The notes below the pieces were generated by a model, which was given only the letters and a program-made list of their open reading frames with translations, made no database searches and was not told where the DNA came from. From Agapetus fuscipes (lineage: Eukaryota > Arthropoda > Insecta > Trichoptera > Glossosomatidae), in the NCBI GenBank assembly GCA_951799405.1, contig OX637332.1:18419001-18483000 (forward strand): a stretch of DNA of 64,000 bases, read 5' to 3'. Below, one piece after another: positions 1 to 8,865 of the stretch. The position numbers and the translations under genes are program-made. Position 1 is the stretch's first letter, and the number at the start of each line of letters is the position of its first letter.

Positions 1-1090
1 GGATTCGAAGCATGCGCCTCCAGCACCACATTTCAAAAGCGTCAATTTTTCTTCTTTCTGCTGCTTTTATGGTCCATGTTTCAGCAGCATAGAGAAAAAT
101 AGAGTGGACCAGACTCCTGACAAGCTTAATCTTGGTGCTGTTACTCACACCCCGGTCTTTCCATATTTTGTCCAGCTTAGACATGGCACTTTTGGCAATG
201 GCGATACGGCGTCTAATTTCTCCTTCGCAAGATCCTTCGTTACTAATTTGAGATCCAAGGAACTGGAACTCGTTTATGATCTCCAAACCTTGAAATGAGT
301 TTCCCAGATCACCAAACTTTTTTGATCGATCTATGATCATGATCTTGGTTTTACTCTGGTTGATCTCGAGTCCCAGTGCCTTGCTCTCGTTCTCTACTCG
401 TTTAAGGAGATCTGCCATCTCTCTCGGGTTTTTGGCCAAAAGTGTTGTGTCATCCGCATATCTTAAATTGGACAGCTTTTCGCCACCAATAGACACTCCA
501 CCATCCCATTGGTACAGAGCCCTGCGCATTATGTATTCCCCATAGATATTAAACAGGTCAGGGGAGAGGATGCATCCCTGTCTTACACCTTTTTCTGTGG
601 GAAAACTTGTTGTGTTCATGCCATTAATCCTTATGATTGCCTTACTAGGAGTGTAAAGTCCGTGGATGAGTTTTATCAAATGGGATGGAACCCCCATTTC
701 CTTGAGAACTTTCCACAAATATTCCCACTTCACGCAATCAAAAGCCTTCTTGTAATCAATAAAACATAAAACAACTGGCGTCAGGAACTCTCTGCTCTTT
801 TCAATAATCTGACGGATGTTGAGAATCTGTTCTCTTGTACCTCTTCCTTTCACAAAACCAGCCTGTTCCTTAGGAATTTGCCATCCAATATAGCTGTGCA
901 AACGCGCCTTTAGCACATATAACAATATCTTGCTGGTGTGAGAGATAAGTGCTATCGTTCTGTAATTTGCACATTTTTTGGATGATCCTTTTTTGTGAAG
1001 AGGAATAAATACAGACTCTGTCCATTCTTGAGGCCATATTCCCGTTTTCCATACAAGGTTGCAGAGATCTAAAATTGTTTTTATGCCCTT
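1..1090 (-). CDS. Non-LTR retrotransposon reverse transcriptase, partial (RTE-like/insect endonuclease-RT type)
   Basis: Read on the minus strand, one frame is free of stops from about 1090 (technically from about 1200) to base 1, so it runs off the window edge. I checked it codon by codon. Reverse transcriptase motifs appear in order: PLHKKG with NYRTIALIS, then EQAGFVKGRG, FIDYKKAFD, GVRQGCILSPDLFN, the catalytic YADD (about 450), a thumb region with FLGSQISNEG, and LYAAETWT with CWRRMLRI at the edge. The order and spacing match the RT of RTE-like insect LINEs. The endonuclease domain and the first RT block are absent on the 5' side, so the copy is 5'-truncated; a 17-T run lies near the break. 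No frameshift is seen over about 360 codons, which points to a fairly recent copy. Clade assignment is by motif memory only. Confidence 0.85.
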
Positions 1091-1127
1091 ATGGATTATT
1101 ATAAACACGTTAATAGGACAGATGTGG

Positions 1128-1253
1128 TTTTTTTTTTTTTTTTTGAATTTACATAATATCATCTCTTTCAGTTTTTTTGTAAGCGCACATGCAGTGAGAA
1201 CTTAGATACTTCAATTTAATCATTGCAGATTAGATTATAGATTATAGGTAGAT
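1128..1253 (+). repeat. Poly-T tract and 3' tail fragment of the LINE-tail repeat
   Basis: A 17-T run (1128-1144) is followed at 1173-1253 by a plus-strand fragment. It carries the 'gtaagcgcacatgcag' core and the terminal attagattatagattatag tandem of the LINE-tail repeat described at 5560-5833. Only the last ~80 bp of the repeat is present. Confidence 0.55.
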
Positions 1254-2350
1254 GAGTACAAATCATTAATTTAACTAATACTTATTTTATTGGGGACCTA
1301 CATTACACAGTTAATAGTTTCATACTTAAATAAATTAGCCTTGTTCGTTTGTCCCAATATACCGCACTTGGAATGTAATATCCTCCCGCAGCAACGCGTT
1401 TTAATCACCTGAGATATTTTTGCAATTAAAGCGCTCCGTCATAATGTATCATTCGAGAAGTGCACGTAGGCAATTAGTGGGACGATTTGTTAGTTTAGTA
1501 TTGCGCGGCCCCGAGTGAAACTTTACAGTTTTAATAATCCTTTAATTGTTCACGAGAGGAAGCAATTGCAGAAAATGAAATATAGGGACCGACTTCATGG
1601 CCGAAGAGCAATTTCATGGTACTTAAACCAACGTCACAACTTTATGAATTTGCAGTCGTGACTTATTTTGTTGCAATTTATTATGAGGTGAAAAATGATA
1701 ATGCAAATATCACGGAGCATTACAATTGAATATCAAGATTATTTAGACAAACAGAATGTATTGCTTTACTCGGTGTTAATAAATGTAAATGATTCTTGGA
1801 CAGTGTGAAACCGTGTATACCTACTTGCTAATTCAAGATGTTTTTTTAATGAAAACTGAACAAGTCATTTTAACAAAGCAAAAACTTTGAAAGCATAAAT
1901 AAAGAACTATAGTTCTTCTCGTTTGTTTCAGCCGAACATTATCGAAGTATTTTTTGATAGTTTAAAGAAGCTTGAACCAAAATATATTATAAACCAATCC
2001 GGTGAACTATCTTCAATAAGCTACAATTTAGTAGAACAAATGAGAAGTAGGTACTAAAAAACAATCAGAGTGATAAAAAGTAGACACAACCCTGCAGAAG
2101 CTTTGATTACTCCTACATCGACAGCGATAGAGTAACAGTCTCAATTTAAATCGACTTGTAACGTTTCCGGTAGGTACGAATGCTCCAAATCAGAACAAAA
2201 TATTAGTTAGCCGTCAGTTTTCTTGCCTCACTATGAACACCATTTTTGTCAAGGAATGATGTATAATGTATATGATCTAATTACATATTTTAACTCAACA
2301 ACGAATGTATTATTTAGTCACATTTAAAGCTAACGTGCTACCTTACTACG
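1254..2350. other. AT-rich stretch without recognised feature
   Basis: No open frame with codon-like composition, no splice-bounded exon and no clear repeat was recognised here. Confidence 0.5.
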
Positions 2351-2354
2351 TACT

Positions 2355-2577
2355 GACCGGTCCGTAGTCCAGTGGCAACACATCGGACTCGTACGGACAC
2401 AAAACTTTTACCAAAGACCGCTCACTAAAGGTCCATCCAGCCTTACAGCAACAGGGTCTTGCTTGAGTATTGGCGCTTTCTAAGGCGACGACTAAGCTCG
2501 CAGAGGGCTCCTGGAGTGTGGTTTACACAAAAACAGTGCTCACCGAATAAATCATCCTAATATGATTATCATGATTA
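2355..2577 (+). mobile_element. SINE-A (tRNA-derived SINE), internally deleted copy
   Basis: It begins with a tRNA-like head, gaccggtccgtagtccagtgg, containing an A-box-like block. It then jumps to the SINE body (accaaagaccg, ggtccatccagcc, cagggtcttgcttgag, tggcgctttct) and ends in an atgattatcatgatta tail. The B-box segment seen in other copies is missing. Related copies lie at 15866, 23785, 27037, 40358, 46291 and 56171. Confidence 0.75.
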
Positions 2578-2639
2578 CCTTGCGTTTCTATATTTAACAT
2601 TCACTTGAAGTGTTCAGATGTCAGTCAGGTTAAGTATCA

Positions 2640-2950
2640 CGGTTCTGTAGTGTTTATCGGCAATTGTCGCGCCCTTGTACTTGCGGAATCACAGACCGTA
2701 GCGTGCGCACGTACCGAGACCATTTATCAACATCCGAGGTGTCCGCTCAGGAGGATAGGGGGTAGGCGGACAGTGTCCGACTTAACAGCCAATTTAGGGC
2801 GGATGACTTGGCCGTGGGCGGGTTTCTGCAAGCGCGGCACGCGACTATGACGGAAGCCCGGCCCGCCCATGAATAGTAATAGGCGGTGGAGACGGACGGT
2901 CACGTATAATACGGTGGTCAGCTGGAATGCCCACGACAAATCCAATACTC
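2640..2950. other. GC-rich island, function unknown
   Basis: About 300 bp much richer in G+C and CpG than its surroundings (for example gggcggatgacttggccgtg). There is no credible open frame with splice sites. A regulatory element or a fragment of a CpG-rich repeat is possible; I recognise neither. Confidence 0.35.
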
Positions 2951-3134
2951 TAGTTTTTCTTTATTATAATGACAGGCTCGGTGGGGATGTTGTGGGAGAT
3001 AATATTGCAAAAAAAGATTTGGGATATGGTCTAAAATAAGCGAAAAATTCAGCACAATGCAATATACTGCCTACAAATTAGAGTAAGACTATGTTGATCA
3101 GTCAGTTTTTCAGACCGTCAAAGTTATGATCAAA

Positions 3135-3225
3135 TGACCCAAGCGGGGATCGAACCAACGTTATTCCATGCCAAACGCGCTAGAACGATCGGCCCACTAG
3201 GCCCCCTCGGCCATAACACCGACAG
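3135..3225 (-). mobile_element. SINE-C, tRNA-like head
   Basis: On the minus strand the sequence reads tggccgaggggg (A-box-like) and then ggttcgatcccc (a good pol III B box) about 55 nt later, the geometry of a tRNA. The same head, starting tgtcggtgttatggccg, recurs on the minus strand at 57785-57955. The absence of a good acceptor stem and the flanking shared body argue for a tRNA-derived SINE rather than a tRNA gene. Confidence 0.55.
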
Positions 3226-3875
3226 ATTCGTTAAATTGGACTAAATTTTATCTCTGTCAATATTGTTTTTAAAGGTTATGTATGAATAAAAAATAAAGGT
3301 GAATTTTCATTGTGTTAGAGAAAATAAAAACACGTAGTCAGCTTAGTTCAAATATTGATTTCAAATCCTGTAGGAAAACCCAAAAAAAATATGCCCGAAA
3401 AAATAAAACAACAAAGGGGGGAATGTTTGAGTTAATCTTTTCATAAAAATGACCTAAAAAATATGCACACAAGTGATCAAAAAAGTCTTTGGGCACGTGA
3501 GCGAGACACAGTTAGTCTCGATGTCAACCTGAGCCGTGAATCAGAGAGAGATGAAATAAGGTTGATCGCTTCCTTCCGAAAGGAAAATGAGATATCCGGG
3601 TGGTAGGAAGCCCGCCGAGGGATTTTTTGACCCAAACGTGAAACGGTCTGTGGCGTAAAAATAAATATTTTTTTCGTTGAAATGAATCGCCAAAATAAGC
3701 TGACGACTGTATTTATAATATGATTTTAGTGGCTTATATTATATTTTGTGACATTTAATATAAATAGATTTTAATGACCCAAAGCGAGAACATTTACAAG
3801 ATAATTTCAAGGGAAAAAACATCTTTCGTAATCATTTTTAGCTATGGAAGAACAGTTTCTATTTATTCATATTTT
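3226..3875. other. AT-rich stretch without recognised gene
   Basis: Low-complexity A/T DNA with a short G+C-richer patch near 3480-3650. No motif, repeat relative or exon was identified. Confidence 0.4.
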
Positions 3876-3894
3876 ATATCTAGTAGATAGATAG

Positions 3895-5463
3895 ATGAAT
3901 GAAAATGAATTGAATATTTTGAAAGAAGAAATGAAAGTGTCTATTTCACGTCTGAAGAATGGGAAGTCTGCTGGGTTTGATGGTATAAATGGTGAAATGT
4001 TAAAAGCAGGAGGTAAATGCTTGATAGATTGGATGTACGAATTATGTAAGATTTGTGTGAATGCAGGAGTAGTACCGATGGATTGGAGGAAGGCAGTCAT
4101 TGTTCCCATTTACAAAGGTAAAGGGGACAAAAAAGACTGTCAGAACTTCAGACCAATCAGTCTACTCAGTATACCAGGAAAAGTCTTCTGTAAGGTGATT
4201 ATAAAAAAAGTGATTCTGACAACTAGTGAAAGGATTTCCGATGTACAGTCCGGCTTTATGGCCGGTAGAGGCTGTGTTGATCAGATTTTTACTCTACGAC
4301 AACTTGTTGAAAAACAATTGTCGGTGAGGCGGAAGCTGTTCACGGCCTTTGTAGATCTGGAAAAGGCTTTTGACTCAGTAGACAGAGGTATGTTATGGGA
4401 TGTTTTGAAAGCATACGGAGTGAATGGGGCTCTCCTAGGTGCGGTGCATGCAAACTATGAAAATAGTAAGGCATGTGTTCGTATTGATGGTGAGTATAGT
4501 GAATGGTTTGAAGTTTATAAGGGTGTGAGGCAAGGATGTGTGATGAGTCCTTGGCTATTTAACATAGTCATGGACAAATGTGTCAGAGATGCTAGACTTA
4601 ATGATTGTGGATTGATGATAGGAGAGAGCAAAGTGAGTGTTCTACTGTATGCAGATGATGCAGTTCTTGTATCTGATTCTGCAGTAGAATTGCAAACAAT
4701 GCTCTCTAGATTGAATGAAGCTTTGTTAGGTAACCATTTGAAGTTGAATGCAAGTAAGACGAAAGTATTGATTTTTGAAAGAGATGATGAAAATATGAAT
4801 TATGAATTTAAAATTAATGGAATGAATGTTGATGTCGTAAATGAGTTTGTATACCTGGGAAGTAAGTTTGAAAAAGATGGAAGAATGATCGGTGAATTTG
4901 AAAGAAGAATAATGAAAGGCAGGTGCGTACTGGGTGCTACCGCTAGCATCGCCAAGAACCAGAATCTTTCAAAAAATGTTCGACTGGCGGTGCACGGTGG
5001 TATACTAGTGCCCACTCTGATATATGGAAGTGAAGCCTGGACGGTGAGTGAAAGTGAGATTAGTAAAGTCCATACAGTAGAAATGGACTACTTAAGAAGT
5101 ATGATTGGGAAAAGACGGAGTGATAGGGTAAGGAATGATTTTGTTAGAGAGGAATGTGGTGTAAGAGAAAGTGTGAAAGTAAAGATTAAAAGAAGTATGC
5201 TTAGATGGTTTGGACATTTGGAGAGAATGAATGAGGAAAGACTGACGAAGAAAGTATATGCTGCGAGAATTGATGGATGTCGTGGAAGAGGAAGACCGAG
5301 AAAGGTATGGATGGACCAAATTTTCGAAATAGCGAATGAATGGGATATCCAGAGTCATAATAAAAGGAGAGCTTGTATGAAAAAGGTTATGGCTCTGGAT
5401 GAAATGAAAGAAGTATGCAAGGATCGAAAGAAATGGCGGTTGATCTGTAATGCTGGCGGTTAA
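3895..5463 (+). CDS. LINE reverse transcriptase, 522-codon intact frame
   Basis: The product would copy LINE RNA into DNA at a nicked target. In order the frame shows SRLKNGKSAGFDGI (RT block 0/1, about residues 18-31), the fingers block FRPISLLS, QSGFMAGRGC, the catalytic FVDLEKAFD (block A), GVRQGCVMSPWLFN (block B), YADD (block C, about residue 254), then the thumb with YLGSKF and LIYGSEAW. A C-terminal region follows with RWFGHLERM and a GRGRPRKVWMDQI motif typical of insect LINE C-termini. There is no internal stop. The frame opens right at the RT domain because the element is 5'-truncated, so the ATG at 3895 is incidental and the copy is probably immobile. No promoter is visible. Confidence 0.9.
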   Translation: MNENELNILKEEMKVSISRLKNGKSAGFDGINGEMLKAGGKCLIDWMYELCKICVNAGVVPMDWRKAVIVPIYKGKGDKKDCQNFRPISLLSIPGKVFCKVIIKKVILTTSERISDVQSGFMAGRGCVDQIFTLRQLVEKQLSVRRKLFTAFVDLEKAFDSVDRGMLWDVLKAYGVNGALLGAVHANYENSKACVRIDGEYSEWFEVYKGVRQGCVMSPWLFNIVMDKCVRDARLNDCGLMIGESKVSVLLYADDAVLVSDSAVELQTMLSRLNEALLGNHLKLNASKTKVLIFERDDENMNYEFKINGMNVDVVNEFVYLGSKFEKDGRMIGEFERRIMKGRCVLGATASIAKNQNLSKNVRLAVHGGILVPTLIYGSEAWTVSESEISKVHTVEMDYLRSMIGKRRSDRVRNDFVREECGVRESVKVKIKRSMLRWFGHLERMNEERLTKKVYAARIDGCRGRGRPRKVWMDQIFEIANEWDIQSHNKRRACMKKVMALDEMKEVCKDRKKWRLICNAGG

Positions 5464-5833
5464 AGCTAAGGCTTTTAAATTTAAAAAAATATGTGTTGTA
5501 GCTTTTTAATTTTTTACTGTTTAATTGCTTAGAATTTATTTGTTTTATATATTTGATTGTATCAATTGCATGTACTCCTTGATTGATAGGTTGGTATGCG
5601 GCTGACCACCCATACTGTAAAAAATGGTTCACTTTGCCAATGTCACCCCTGCTTCAGGGAAGGTCGGCAAGAGTTGCAGGGCTTATGTTCATTTGAGATT
5701 GGGGTTTTTATATTGTAGGTCCACATGCAGCATGTGTAAGCGCGAAATTATGCATGTCTGCTTGTGGGAATGCATTTAATATGAATCTCAAATGATACAT
5801 ATCTTTGCAGCTTAGATTTAGATTTAGATTTAG
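5464..5833 (+). repeat. 3' UTR of the LINE and reference copy of the LINE-tail repeat
   Basis: After the RT stop, an AT-rich spacer leads into a ~270-bp unit starting near 'gattgataggttggtatg'. It contains atggttcactttgccaatg, cttcagggaaggtcggcaag and gtgtaagcgcgaa, and ends in repeats of gattta. Truncated relatives occur across the window on both strands. Confidence 0.75.
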
Positions 5834-5841
5834 ATATCTAG

Positions 5842-6660
5842 AATATCTTGATACAAGTATTGCTTTATATGATTCTTATTATAACAATTTATTTTAATTT
5901 TAACACAAATATTTTTTGTTCAATGATTATTACAAAATATATATTTTTCAATTTATTTTCAAAATTGTATACTTTTTTGTGTCTGAAAATACCGTTCAGA
6001 TTTAGTTATGTTTTATTTTTTGTAATTCATAGCACGTGTTTTCAATGAACAAAAAAAGTTTCGTTCATTCTTTTCATTAACTTCAAATAAATTTCTCATG
6101 TTACCAAGTGCTCGATCAAAATAAAAAGGTTTTGTAGGAAGAAAAAGTTGTGGCAAAAGTTAGCTGCCAATGAAAATACACATTTGTGTATTTCTATTTC
6201 TCCACTTCTCTTGGCAGAGCACATTGGAACGTCTTTTGGGCATTAAAAAACACGCTTCTAGATACCGAGTTTCTCGAGTTCCTTTGGGATTTCTTACCGG
6301 CAACTGAAACCGCAAACGATATTATGTTTCTTCAGACATACGTATTTCCTTGAAGAATTTGTTGGTTCTTATTGGTAAAAGACTACCAGCAGTTGTGGAT
6401 GTTTTTATTTATTTGTCTTTTTTTTTAAGATTTACCTGTACAGTATATATTTTTATGCCAATACATACCTTCCAACTTTAGATGTATTTTTCGAGGAAAA
6501 GAACCGATTGTTTGATTGACCAATTATGCTGATTTTTCATTAGTTTAATTTCTGTGTTTATCTACCCTCGAATGAACTCGTGTCACTTTTTTACTTATAA
6601 TTATAATGGTTTTAATACTATTGATATGTTTTACTAAGTACTATATGAGGGCAGAATATT
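5842..6660. other. AT-rich stretch without recognised gene
   Basis: Homopolymer-rich DNA. The only open frames are short and have intergenic composition. Confidence 0.45.
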
Positions 6661-6679
6661 ATTCCCTGAACAGGGTCAA

Positions 6680-6939
6680 GTCTTGGATGGTGCGATAGTC
6701 AACCTGGTTGCTATTGAGCATTCTGCGTTGGAGCTTGGACAACGAAAGCCACGGAGGTAGTTGGTGTGTAGGTTTGAAGTTGCAACTCTAAGATAGTATT
6801 GATTTCCTTATGTACTAGTATTTGTTAGGTTTAGGTTGTAATTACGGTCGTTTGACATATTTACAATAATTATAACTACAAAGTTAAAAAAAAAAATGAT
6901 CGGATATTACACGACCCGTTATAAGAGAACTTACATTAT
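6680..6939 (+). repeat. Penelope-like terminal-repeat fragment
   Basis: It contains attacggtcgtttgacatat and acgacccgttataagaga. These recur in reverse orientation at 21783-22080 and 23257-23470, and in decayed form at 40620, 47430 and 55595. At 21783 and 47462 the relatives are joined to hammerhead-like cores, so the family is probably a Penelope-like terminal repeat. It directly abuts the endonuclease remnant. Confidence 0.5.
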
Positions 6940-7353
6940 TTTGGACGTGCTTTCTACATTGGTCAAACCAAACTCAACATAAAAGTGCGCCTTAAAGAAC
7001 ATATTAGGGCAATGAAAGCAAACAACCAAAATTAATCAGCAATCAGCCAACACTCCTCCAAGTGCAGCATGCACTTTACTAGATTTGACCAAACGAAGGT
7101 TTTGAGTAAAGAAAAGTTCTTGATTCCTAGACTGGTGAGAGAAGCCATTGAAATGTATAGGCATCCGAACTTCAACAGGGATGCCAGCTTTAAATTGTCC
7201 TGTATTTGGAAACCAACACTCACCTCACTTTTGAAACCAATACCTAATATTAGTGTCAAAGACAATGATATTATCAGCTCCGTATATACGGATAACATAA
7301 CGTCATCTAGTGATGTGGACGAGAAACAAAATAAAAGTGTAAATTATTCGTGA
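6940..7353 (+). pseudogene. GIY-YIG endonuclease domain of a Penelope-like retroelement, broken
   Basis: The plus frame starting at 6940 reads GRAFYIGQTKLNIKVRLKEH, the YIG half of a GIY-YIG nuclease with its following basic helix. It meets an in-frame TAA at 7033-7035 and then continues open to the TGA at 7351-7353, with LSKEKFLIPRLVREAIEMY, a YRHPNFNRD block and a CIWKP block. These are the landmarks of the C-terminal endonuclease of Penelope-like elements, which nicks target DNA for priming. No Penelope RT precedes it, so the copy is 5'-truncated as well as nonsense-mutated. The hammerhead-type terminal repeat just downstream supports the assignment. Confidence 0.82.
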
Positions 7354-7429
7354 CAAACCTAGTCATAATTACTACCTTCACTCGAAAGTATGCTGTGATT
7401 TGTGACAATTCATATCACTGTAGAGTGGC

Positions 7430-7625
7430 TTTCCAGAATCTGTTGCCGTGGTAACTGGGAGATGGAACTTCCTGAATTTTCATCCATGTCTCCAATGGGC
7501 TTCTTCGGCGTGAAAGTGTTGTGATGAAGATGATGTTGATTAAACTGTGGGGCGAGTCTTGGGTGAAACGTCCAGAAGCTCCAGCTTCCACAAACCAAAA
7601 CTCTCCATCATCATAGGCCGGCAGT
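7430..7625. repeat. Decayed inverted terminal repeat of the Penelope-like element with hammerhead-like remnant
   Basis: The left arm tctgttgccgtggtaactgg and the right arm ggtgaaacgtccagaagctc belong to the same family as the better-preserved inverted repeat at 61211-61557. On the minus strand the ribozyme core at 7502-7508 reads CCGAAGA where CUGANGA is required, so it is predicted dead. The shared flank gccggcagtgcaagcct also matches near 61562. Confidence 0.6.
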
Positions 7626-7725
7626 GCAAGCCTACCTACTACTCTTTTTCATTGTTTCATATTATTAAAACATAATTCTAACTATCTTTATAATGAAATG
7701 TATCTTAGGTTTTTGTATATTGTAT

Positions 7726-8197
7726 TGTTATGTAAATATAAATATTGAAATAAGTATGGATAGTTATAGTTATAAGAATCCTCAAAAGTATTGGTAGGTA
7801 AGATCGATAATTATGTATAAGTGTAGAATTCTCTAGGCTAAGTAGGTATTTGTTATAATTATAGGAATACTGTATTGCATTGGTAGGTAGGATTTTGGTT
7901 GTGTCTAGGTAGTACGTGAAGCGTCGAGAAGTAATAATTACTCTGGAACCGTCTGGCGACTTTAGTTCTGGATCATACTGCTCTGAAGAGTATAAAGGTG
8001 CGAATGGCCTGCAGAGCGGGCCAGTATCATAGAGACTTACAAACACATCGAAGTCATCTGATCAGTGAACCAAAACCAAGTGGAATAATCGAGAAAGTAG
8101 TGTGAAAATAAATTTTGTAACTGTGTAAAATAAATAACTATTGAAGAAGACCTGTGTATTTTTAATTTGAAGACAATTGAACCCTAATTTCGTAACA
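7726..8197 (+). repeat. 5' LTR
   Basis: It starts TGTTATGTAAATAT and ends TTTCGTAACA. It contains a TATA-like tataaagg at 7991 and AATAAA signals near 8105-8135, giving U3, R and U5 in the expected order. Confidence 0.97.
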
Positions 8198-8199
8198 AT

Positions 8200-8217
8200 T
8201 GGCGTCAGGTGCGGAAT
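8200..8217 (+). other. Primer-binding site
   Basis: TGGCGTCAGGTGCGG starts two bases after the LTR and opens with the TGG that pairs with a tRNA CCA end. I cannot name the primer tRNA. Confidence 0.7.
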
Positions 8218-8865
8218 TGTCAAGAAAAACTAAGATCTTCTTCCTAAAAATAAATAAAATAAATTAAATAGTGTTAAAATGAACTTTAGTCAAATTGAAC
8301 TTTGTGTGAACTGACTTTTGTGAAAACAAGTGTTTAAATAAATTTTTGTTAAAAGAAAAGACGCAAAAGCAAGTTGCTTATAAATTCTGGAACATCATAT
8401 GGAACATAATTCTGGACATAACATAATGACTATTTTACCGCATTGAGAAAGTCATCAAATTGGACCATAGTTTTTTTATTATTGTGTGTGATTAAAAAAA
8501 TAAAATAAATAAATAAAAATCTTGAAAAATATTACAAAAGAACGTTCCAGATTCATCGAAAAAAAGTTTTTGAATAACTATCCTTTGTTTACAAGTGTGT
8601 GAATGTACATTAAGTACCTACCTGTGTGTTTGAAAGACTTGAGACGAAATAAATAATTATGTACTATCAGACATTATTATGTTAAAAATATTGGTGAATT
8701 AAAAATAAATATTAAAAGACAGTACCTACCTACCTATCAGTGTAATCAGACAAATCATTATTTTTGCTAAAGTACGTATTCAAAACAGCTATATATATAA
8801 AACTCAAAACTTGTATTAAATAAATTTGAAAATATTTTTGTTTTGACGTAAATTTTGAAAATAAA
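8218..8865 (+). other. Untranslated leader of the gypsy element
   Basis: About 650 bp of AT-rich sequence between the primer-binding site and the gag ATG. No ORF is seen; it would hold packaging signals if the element is active. Confidence 0.6.

Larger units (their letters stand above)
3884..5833 (+). mobile_element. 5'-truncated non-LTR retrotransposon (LINE) with target-site duplication
   Basis: The insertion contains an intact RT frame (3895-5463), a 3' untranslated tail and a terminal tttagatttagattta tandem. The octamer atatctag flanks it at 3876-3883 and 5834-5841 and reads as a target-site duplication. These bounds place the widespread 'ggctgaccacccatactg' repeat inside the element as its 3' UTR. 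The 5' part, including any endonuclease, is missing, as is usual for aborted target-primed reverse transcription. Confidence 0.8.

Noticed and set aside
3135..3225. Apparent minus-strand tRNA gene
   Set aside because: The acceptor arms do not pair well and the head recurs with shared flank at 57.8 kb, so SINE-C is the better call.
7705..8046. 113-codon minus frame in the 5' LTR, repeated in the 3' LTR
   Set aside because: It falls inside U3/R of the LTR and has no domain; its repetition simply follows LTR duplication.
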